A model generated the notes under the pieces. That model was not told the DNA's origin. It did no database searches and saw only the letters and a program-made list of their open reading frames with translations. Positions 58,220 through 64,000 of a stretch of 64,000 nucleotides of DNA are shown in pieces. The stretch comes from Proteus faecis. Lineage in GTDB: Bacteria; Pseudomonadota; Gammaproteobacteria; Enterobacterales; Enterobacteriaceae. The stretch is from the NCBI RefSeq assembly GCF_003144395.1, contig NZ_PENZ01000028.1, forward strand, positions 124,001 through 188,000, in the 5' to 3' direction. The translations under genes were made by a program, and so were the position numbers. How positions within the stretch are numbered: position 1 is the first letter of the stretch; every line of letters starts with the position of its first letter.

Positions 58220-58411
58220 ATGAAAAATGAAATTTTTATTAACTCAAATATAAAAATAGAAAAAAATAATCTAAATAAGGATGTTAATAAACTAAAAAAA
58301 TTATTTTCATTAAATAACTATCACTATCAGGATATTAATAAAGAAGAAGGAAATAGTGTGCTTATTTATCGCTGGCCATTGCTTAATGCATTTCATTACA
58401 TAACTAAATGA
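58220..58411 (+). CDS. bcsR: BcsR, cellulose synthase accessory protein
   Basis: Small partner of BcsQ in the Bcs secretion complex. ATG 58220 with AGAGG upstream gives 63 residues (E. coli 62). The conserved second half matches E. coli: DVNKLKKLFSLNNYHYQDI and YRWPLLNAFHYI, against LKQAFSLPDIDYADI and RWPLLAEF. The Asn/Lys-rich N-terminus is not conserved. The stop overlaps the frame of bcsQ. Confidence 0.9.
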   Translation: MKNEIFINSNIKIEKNNLNKDVNKLKKLFSLNNYHYQDINKEEGNSVLIYRWPLLNAFHYITK

Positions 58412-58419
58412 GGCTAACT

Positions 58420-59157
58420 ATGCCACTTATTGTATTAAAAGGGCTCCGTGGTGGAGTGGGTACAACGTCCACAACAATTGCACTTGCTCGGCAATTTAAT
58501 CAACAAAATAAAGAAGTGCTTATTATTGATAATTGCACTGAAAATATTTTGTCTTTTTATTTTCCAGAACAACAAAAAACGCTCCCATTAAGTCAGGCAT
58601 TATTAAAAGAAACACCAATAGAAGAGAGTATTTTTTACTATAGACCACACTACCAAGTATTACCTTTTGGCTTGGTTAATATGAAAGATAATTTGCTCTT
58701 ACAATTGTCATTTTCAGCAAAACAATCTCTTAGCCATTTTTTAACGACATTTATTCAGCTACATCCTAATACCATTATTTTAATGGATTTACAGCATACA
58801 CAAGACTCTCTTTTCGCACCTTGGATAGAAAAAGCTGATATTTTTTTCACCATAGTAATGGCAGAAAGTAACTGTCATATTCGCCTTAACCAACACACAT
58901 TTATCGAAAATGAATATGTTCTGATAAACCAATTTCGTGCCACTAGCCAAATTCATCAAGATTTTTATCAATTTTGGCAAGCGACACCATTTCCATTATG
59001 CCCAGTCATCCTTCATCAAGATGAAGCCTCACTAGAAGCCTGTGCCTCACGTTTACCTTTATATGATTACAGAGCTAATTGCATGTTAGTAGAAGAAATA
59101 TCGCAACTTACTCAATGGTGTTTTTCGTTATTTGAGAGGAAAGAAGGACAGCCATAA
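58420..59157 (+). CDS. bcsQ: BcsQ, MinD-like ATPase for cellulose synthesis
   Basis: ParA/MinD-family ATPase that regulates or positions the cellulose synthase. Deviant Walker A loop KGLRGGVGTTS near the N-terminus; the segments VLPFGL, ILMDLQHTQDS and ESNCHIRLNQHTF align with E. coli BcsQ. I chose ATG 58420 with GAGG 7-10 nt upstream; an ATG at 58408 overlaps the bcsR stop and would add MRLT. 245 residues, complete, with no premature stop (unlike E. coli K-12 strains). Confidence 0.93.
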   Translation: MPLIVLKGLRGGVGTTSTTIALARQFNQQNKEVLIIDNCTENILSFYFPEQQKTLPLSQALLKETPIEESIFYYRPHYQVLPFGLVNMKDNLLLQLSFSAKQSLSHFLTTFIQLHPNTIILMDLQHTQDSLFAPWIEKADIFFTIVMAESNCHIRLNQHTFIENEYVLINQFRATSQIHQDFYQFWQATPFPLCPVILHQDEASLEACASRLPLYDYRANCMLVEEISQLTQWCFSLFERKEGQP

Positions 59158-61742
59158 TGCCATCACCTTACGATGCTACGAATAAAGCCGAAAAGAATAT
59201 GACACAACATATTCTTATTCGTTACTACAAGTTTTATCGCCATAACGGTGCATCTCGTAGCGCAGCTATTGTTAGCGAGCTATTTCTGGGGATTATGTGG
59301 TTTTTTTTACGGATGGAATCTCCTTTTTGGCGGAAAATTGCCAGAAAACAACGAGAGCTATATCCTCATATTAATCCTCGCTGCCCTAAAGTTTTCGACC
59401 CTCTACGCTATTTGTTACAAAGTATTTGGCTAGCTTGCCATTATGTAGCCTATTTACTGATTAAAAAACCGACTCAACTTATTTTCTATATTCGAAAATC
59501 ATACAAAAAACTCGTTGTTCATGTCTCTCCTATCGCGATTGAACTGATTGAACATAAGAAAAAAACCACACCTTTTTGGCAATATATTCTCTATTCTGTC
59601 ATCGCTATTTTTGCCATTTTCTTTATTTTACTCAGTATCACTCAACCATTTGATCTTACATTCCAGTTTGTTTTTGTGATTGTTCTTTGGTTAGTTGCTT
59701 TAGCTATCCGCGATATTCCAGGGCGTTACTCTTCAATCACAATGATTATGTTGGCACTGACAATTGCATGTCGATACATTTGGTGGCGTTATCAGTCAAC
59801 CCTTTATTGGATTGATAATTTCAGCCTAATTTGTGGTTTACTGCTTTTACTGGCTGAAACTTACGCATGGTGTGTATTATTCCTTAGTTTTATGCAATGT
59901 ATTTGGCCACTGCATCGCAAACCTGTTTCTATGCCTAAAGACATTACACAATGGCAAAGCGTAGATATTTTTATCCCTACCTATAACGAAGATCTACAAG
60001 TTGTTAAACCCACAATCTATGCCAGCTTAAATTTAAATTGGCCTAAAGATAAACTCACTATTTATCTGCTTGATGATGGCTCCCGCCCTGAATTTAAGGC
60101 GTTTGCTCAAGAAGTAGGCATTCGTTACATTGCACGAGAAAAGCATGAATTTGCTAAGGCAGGTAATATCAATCATGCCTTAACACTCGCTTCGGGTGAA
60201 TTTGTCGCTATCTTTGACTGTGACCATATTCCAACACGTTCATTTCTACAATTTACAATGGGATGGTTTTTAAAAGATGAAAAAATAGCTTTGGTGCAAA
60301 CACCTCACCATTTTTTCTCACCCGATCCTTTTGAACGTAATTTAGGTAATTTTCGTGAAACGCCCAATGAAGGCACACTCTTCTATGGGTTGGTTCAAGA
60401 CGGTAATGACACTTGGAATGCAACATTTTTCTGTGGTTCGTGTGCCATTTTACGTCGTACGGCATTGGATGAAATTGGTGGCATTGCCGTTGAAACGGTT
60501 ACAGAAGATGCACATACCTCATTACGGTTACACCGTCATGGCTGGAGCTCCGCTTATATTCGCATTCCACAAGCTGCGGGGTTAGCGACAGAATCATTAT
60601 CCGCACATATAGGTCAACGTATTCGCTGGGCGAGAGGGATGGTGCAAATATTCCGACTTGATAATCCACTCTTTGGTAAAGGTTTGAGCGTACCGCAACG
60701 CCTTTGTTACTTAAATGCCATGCTACACTTTTTTTCTGGCATTCCACGGATGATTTTCTTACTCGCACCATTAACATTTCTTATTTTCCATGCCTATATC
60801 ATTTATGCACCAGCGATGGCGATCGCTCTCTATGTTGTGCCGTATTTGATCCATATTTCACTCGCCAGTGCGAAGTTACAAGGCCCCTATCGCCACTCAT
60901 TTTGGGGGGAGGTTTATGAAACGATTTTAGCGTGGTACACCACTCGTCCCGTGTTAAGCACCCTTTTCTCTCCTCACAAAGGGACTTTCAATGTGACTGG
61001 TAAAGGTGGCGTGATGGAAGAAGGTTTTGTTGATTGGAGAATTAATCGCCCTTATTTACTCTTTCTCAACTTAAACTTGCTAGGCATTTTGTTTGCTTTT
61101 TGGCGCATTACAACGGGCGATCCCGATGAAGCATGGGCTGTTGTGATGTGTCTATTATGGGTTTGCTATAACCTTATCTTACTGGGTGTTGCGGTTGCAG
61201 TTTCTGTCGAGACAAAGCAACAACGCCGTTTTCCTCGCGTTCGCGTTAAAATCCCTGCCATGTTGCTGTTAAATAATGGCTCGCTATATCGCTGTTATCT
61301 CTATGATTTTTCTGATAATAGCTGTGCAATCTTATTACCTGATAATGTCACGCTTTCACTCTCTCAAAATGAAAGCATCACACTATTACTCAGTCAAAAT
61401 CAGCGTGAACATGCCTTTAAAGCCAATATCTCTCGTATCGATGGACAAATTATTGGATTACAACTCCTTGAAATGACAACGCAAAAAGCTATCGAATTTA
61501 CTGCATGTACTTTTGAGCGAGCTGATACGTGGGCAGATTGGCAAAATGAACTGCCAACCGACAGACCTTTAAATAGTCTCAAGAACATTATTTTTATCAG
61601 CATGCAAGGTTATAACACCTTGTTAAAGCGCGCTCCTTACTTTATTTACACCACTTTTCACTTACTCGGTCTTTTTTTACTGTGGCTTTCATCGTTACTC
61701 CCTCAACGCGTTAATGTTTCACAAATATTTCATCAGTCTTGA
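59157..61742 (+). CDS. bcsA: BcsA, cellulose synthase catalytic subunit
   Basis: Membrane glycosyltransferase polymerising UDP-glucose into cellulose under c-di-GMP control. 861 residues (E. coli 872). N-terminal membrane helices, then a GT2 domain with IYLLDDGSRPE, DCDH (about residue 354), VTED (about 449) and QRIRW (about 486). A PilZ domain starts near residue 688 with the c-di-GMP motif RRFPRVR. The bcsQ stop and bcsA start overlap by 1 nt (TAATG). Confidence 0.97.
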   Translation: MPSPYDATNKAEKNMTQHILIRYYKFYRHNGASRSAAIVSELFLGIMWFFLRMESPFWRKIARKQRELYPHINPRCPKVFDPLRYLLQSIWLACHYVAYLLIKKPTQLIFYIRKSYKKLVVHVSPIAIELIEHKKKTTPFWQYILYSVIAIFAIFFILLSITQPFDLTFQFVFVIVLWLVALAIRDIPGRYSSITMIMLALTIACRYIWWRYQSTLYWIDNFSLICGLLLLLAETYAWCVLFLSFMQCIWPLHRKPVSMPKDITQWQSVDIFIPTYNEDLQVVKPTIYASLNLNWPKDKLTIYLLDDGSRPEFKAFAQEVGIRYIAREKHEFAKAGNINHALTLASGEFVAIFDCDHIPTRSFLQFTMGWFLKDEKIALVQTPHHFFSPDPFERNLGNFRETPNEGTLFYGLVQDGNDTWNATFFCGSCAILRRTALDEIGGIAVETVTEDAHTSLRLHRHGWSSAYIRIPQAAGLATESLSAHIGQRIRWARGMVQIFRLDNPLFGKGLSVPQRLCYLNAMLHFFSGIPRMIFLLAPLTFLIFHAYIIYAPAMAIALYVVPYLIHISLASAKLQGPYRHSFWGEVYETILAWYTTRPVLSTLFSPHKGTFNVTGKGGVMEEGFVDWRINRPYLLFLNLNLLGILFAFWRITTGDPDEAWAVVMCLLWVCYNLILLGVAVAVSVETKQQRRFPRVRVKIPAMLLLNNGSLYRCYLYDFSDNSCAILLPDNVTLSLSQNESITLLLSQNQREHAFKANISRIDGQIIGLQLLEMTTQKAIEFTACTFERADTWADWQNELPTDRPLNSLKNIIFISMQGYNTLLKRAPYFIYTTFHLLGLFLLWLSSLLPQRVNVSQIFHQS

Positions 61743-61800
61743 AGGAAAAACTCCGTTTTTGGGAATTTATTAATAAACAATAAGATCATGGGTAACAATA

Positions 61801-64000
61801 ATGAAAAAACGTTTTCTCATATTTGCCTTATTTATGCTTACTTCTTCTGTTCATGGAGATGAAACGCAAGAAACGCAAACCAATATTTCAGAGCCATCCG
61901 TTACAATAACTGAAGCGCTTCCCGAAGTTATGTCTAAAGTAGCGCCTAGAAATACGCAATTACCTACTACAGATGTCACCTATTCGGCTCGTCAGAAGAT
62001 ATTAAAATTTGCAGAGACAGCACCTAGTTATGGCGCGCTCCATTTGACTGGTGTTAATCCTGATGGCTATCTAGAATTTGGCGTACGCAGTGATGAATAT
62101 GTTTCAAAAGCAACTCTCGATTTAGAATTTACGCCATCTCCATCACTACTTCCTGTGGAATCTCACCTTAATGTCTATTTAAATGATGAGTTAATGGGAG
62201 TGATTACCTTAAAACAGGAAGATTTAGGTAAAAAAAACCAAATTACGATACCGATTGATCCTTTATTTATTCAAGATTTTAACCATATAAAACTCTCTTT
62301 TATTGGCCATTATCGTGAAATTTGTGAAAACCAAGCAAACACAACACTTTGGTTTGATGTAAGTAAAAACAGTCAACTCAATCTGACCTTTCAATCACTT
62401 CGTTTAGGTAATGAGTTAGCGTACTTCCCAGAACCATTTTTTGATAGTCGCGATTTTGGTGAATTAACACTGCCAATGGTCTTCAGCCAGTCACCGAATT
62501 TAGTTCAACAAAAAGCAGCGGCGATCCTCTCTTCTTGGTTTGGAACTCAAGTTGATTGGCGTAAGCAAAATTATCCGGTTTTTTATGATATTTTGCCAAA
62601 TCAACACAGCATTATTTTTGCAACCAATAAACAAAAGCCCGCCTTTTTAAAACAGCATCCCGATGTGAAAGAGCCAACCATCGAAATGCTGACACATCCA
62701 ACTAATCCTTATATTAAGTTACTTCTCATTATGGGGCGTGATGATAATGATTTGATCACCGCTGTAAACGGAATAGCTCGTGGACAAGTTATCTTCAGAG
62801 GAAATATCGTCACGATTAATGAAGTAGAGAAATTGATCCCGCGTGAACCTTATGATGCGCCAAAATGGGTACAGTTAAATAAACCTATCTACTTTAATAC
62901 ACTGCAAGACTATGAAGGTCAGTTGCAATCTCGCGGATTAAGACCCGCTCCTATTACATTAAATATGACATTACCGCCTGATCTATTTATGTTTAATAAT
63001 ACGGGATTACAAATGCAATTGCGTTATCGCTATACTGCCCCTGCATTTCAAGATGACTCTCGTATGTCTATCTCAGTAAACGACCACTTCATTAAAGCTT
63101 ATCCTCTTGAGAAAGATAAAAAAGATAATCTCGTCATCGCTTATTTACCACTTATTCAAGGCTGGATTGAGCATAAGAATTTATTGAATATTCCCGCAGT
63201 AAAACTAGGAGAAAGAAATCAAATTACATTTGCCTTTGATTACACTAACCCAATTCCGGGCGGCTCAGTAGATCATTGTATTACTTATCAACCTGTTCCA
63301 AATGCTGTCGCCATTGATGATTTATCTAGTTTTAATTTTACTGGTGATTATCGACACTATATTGCACTACCTGATCTGCGAGTTTATAGCCATGCAGGCT
63401 TTCCATTTAGTCGTTATGCGGATCTATCAGAAACCTTGATTTTTGTTAATCCACAACCGTCTCCAACACAATTATCTACCCTATTAATTTCAACAGGAAA
63501 TATAGGTGCTCAAACAGGTTATCCTGCGCTAAATGTTTCATTAACAGATTCATTGGATGAAGTGCAAAAAAGGGATGTAGATCTACTACTTATTGGAACA
63601 ATTCCGCCTGCATTCAATAATGATAAACAGATGAACGTACTGATTGATAAAGCACGTAGTGAAATTACTCTACCTTCTCGTGAAATCAGTATCTTTAGCC
63701 ACACAAGTTATCAACCAAATGATAAACGCCCTGATAGCCGAGTCTCTCTGATCTCAAAGGGATCAATGGGGGCAATTATTGGTTTCCAATCTCCATTCTT
63801 TTCACAACGTAGCGTTGTCGCATTATTAGCCGATAGTACACAAGGTTATAAACTGTTAAATGAGGCAATTAGTGACAGCGGTAAACGTGATGCGATGTAT
63901 GGTTCAGTGGTATTAATTAGAGGATCTGGCGTAAATAGCTTACGTGTGGGTGATACTTATTTCGTCGGTTATTTACCTTGGTGGGAAGAAGTTTGGTATG
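61801..64000 (+). CDS. bcsB: BcsB, periplasmic cellulose synthase subunit (partial)
   Basis: Periplasmic, membrane-anchored partner of BcsA that guides the glucan. The frame is open from 61801 to the window edge, about 733 codons; the C-terminal membrane anchor is missing. A signal peptide (MKKRFLIFALFMLTSSVHG) is followed by carbohydrate-binding domains. Conserved with E. coli: GVNPDGYLEFGVRSDE, LEFTPSPSLLPVES, CENQANTTLWFDV, GAQTGYPA and GFPFSRYADLS. About 58 bp after bcsA. Confidence 0.95.
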   Translation, partial: MKKRFLIFALFMLTSSVHGDETQETQTNISEPSVTITEALPEVMSKVAPRNTQLPTTDVTYSARQKILKFAETAPSYGALHLTGVNPDGYLEFGVRSDEYVSKATLDLEFTPSPSLLPVESHLNVYLNDELMGVITLKQEDLGKKNQITIPIDPLFIQDFNHIKLSFIGHYREICENQANTTLWFDVSKNSQLNLTFQSLRLGNELAYFPEPFFDSRDFGELTLPMVFSQSPNLVQQKAAAILSSWFGTQVDWRKQNYPVFYDILPNQHSIIFATNKQKPAFLKQHPDVKEPTIEMLTHPTNPYIKLLLIMGRDDNDLITAVNGIARGQVIFRGNIVTINEVEKLIPREPYDAPKWVQLNKPIYFNTLQDYEGQLQSRGLRPAPITLNMTLPPDLFMFNNTGLQMQLRYRYTAPAFQDDSRMSISVNDHFIKAYPLEKDKKDNLVIAYLPLIQGWIEHKNLLNIPAVKLGERNQITFAFDYTNPIPGGSVDHCITYQPVPNAVAIDDLSSFNFTGDYRHYIALPDLRVYSHAGFPFSRYADLSETLIFVNPQPSPTQLSTLLISTGNIGAQTGYPALNVSLTDSLDEVQKRDVDLLLIGTIPPAFNNDKQMNVLIDKARSEITLPSREISIFSHTSYQPNDKRPDSRVSLISKGSMGAIIGFQSPFFSQRSVVALLADSTQGYKLLNEAISDSGKRDAMYGSVVLIRGSGVNSLRVGDTYFVGYLPWWEEVWY

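Overview
The window looks like a chromosomal segment from an indole-positive Proteus species (the P. vulgaris / hauseri / terrae group rather than P. mirabilis). I base this on A/T-rich DNA with enterobacterial gene order, an HpmB/HpmA hemolysin pair like that of Proteus, a 34-codon TnaC leader plus tnaA at the left edge (P. mirabilis lacks tryptophanase), and close Enterobacterales homologues throughout. No rRNA, tRNA, insertion sequence or CRISPR array was seen.

Layout. 1-573: start of the tryptophanase operon (tnaC-tnaA, leftward, tnaA cut by the window edge). 1394-7846: hpmB-hpmA two-partner secretion hemolysin (rightward). 8043-29229: leftward mra/dcw cell-wall and division cluster, in transcription order mraZ-rsmH-ftsL-ftsI-murE-murF-mraY-murD-ftsW-murG-murC-[118-aa unknown ORF where ddlB normally sits]-ftsQ-ftsA-ftsZ-lpxC-secM-secA. 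A DUF721 (DciA-like) gene lies antiparallel between lpxC and secM. 29914-34414: cra, a long-chain acyl-CoA synthetase in the position E. coli uses for ilvIH, and leuO, all leftward. 35040-39961: leu promoter, leucine-rich leader peptide, attenuator and leuABCD. 40079-41934: the glucose-phosphate stress pair sgrS (short, apparently without sgrT) and sgrR, divergent. 41935-43235: a DnaA-box cluster (DARS2-like) followed by mutH.

43333-50430: one very A/T-rich gene for a 2365-residue protein that I read as a multidomain toxin. It has a degenerate alpha/beta-hydrolase-like N-terminus, an anthrax edema-factor/CyaA/ExoY-type nucleotidyl cyclase domain with the full catalytic residue set, an ADP-ribosyltransferase-like segment, a TcdB/Mcf-type pore region, and C-terminal RTX calcium-binding repeats. 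No type I secretion or acyltransferase gene lies next to it. This is the most striking element of the window.

50685-55458: speB and speA (agmatine/putrescine synthesis, leftward) with a long structured leader upstream of speA, then metK behind a three-repeat MetJ operator. 55633-64000: cellulose locus, with bcsG leftward and bcsR-bcsQ-bcsA-bcsB rightward (bcsB cut by the window edge), separated by about 840 bp of extremely A/T-rich DNA; bcsE and bcsF are not in the window.

Gene assignments rest on recognised family motifs and remembered homologues; no database search was run.
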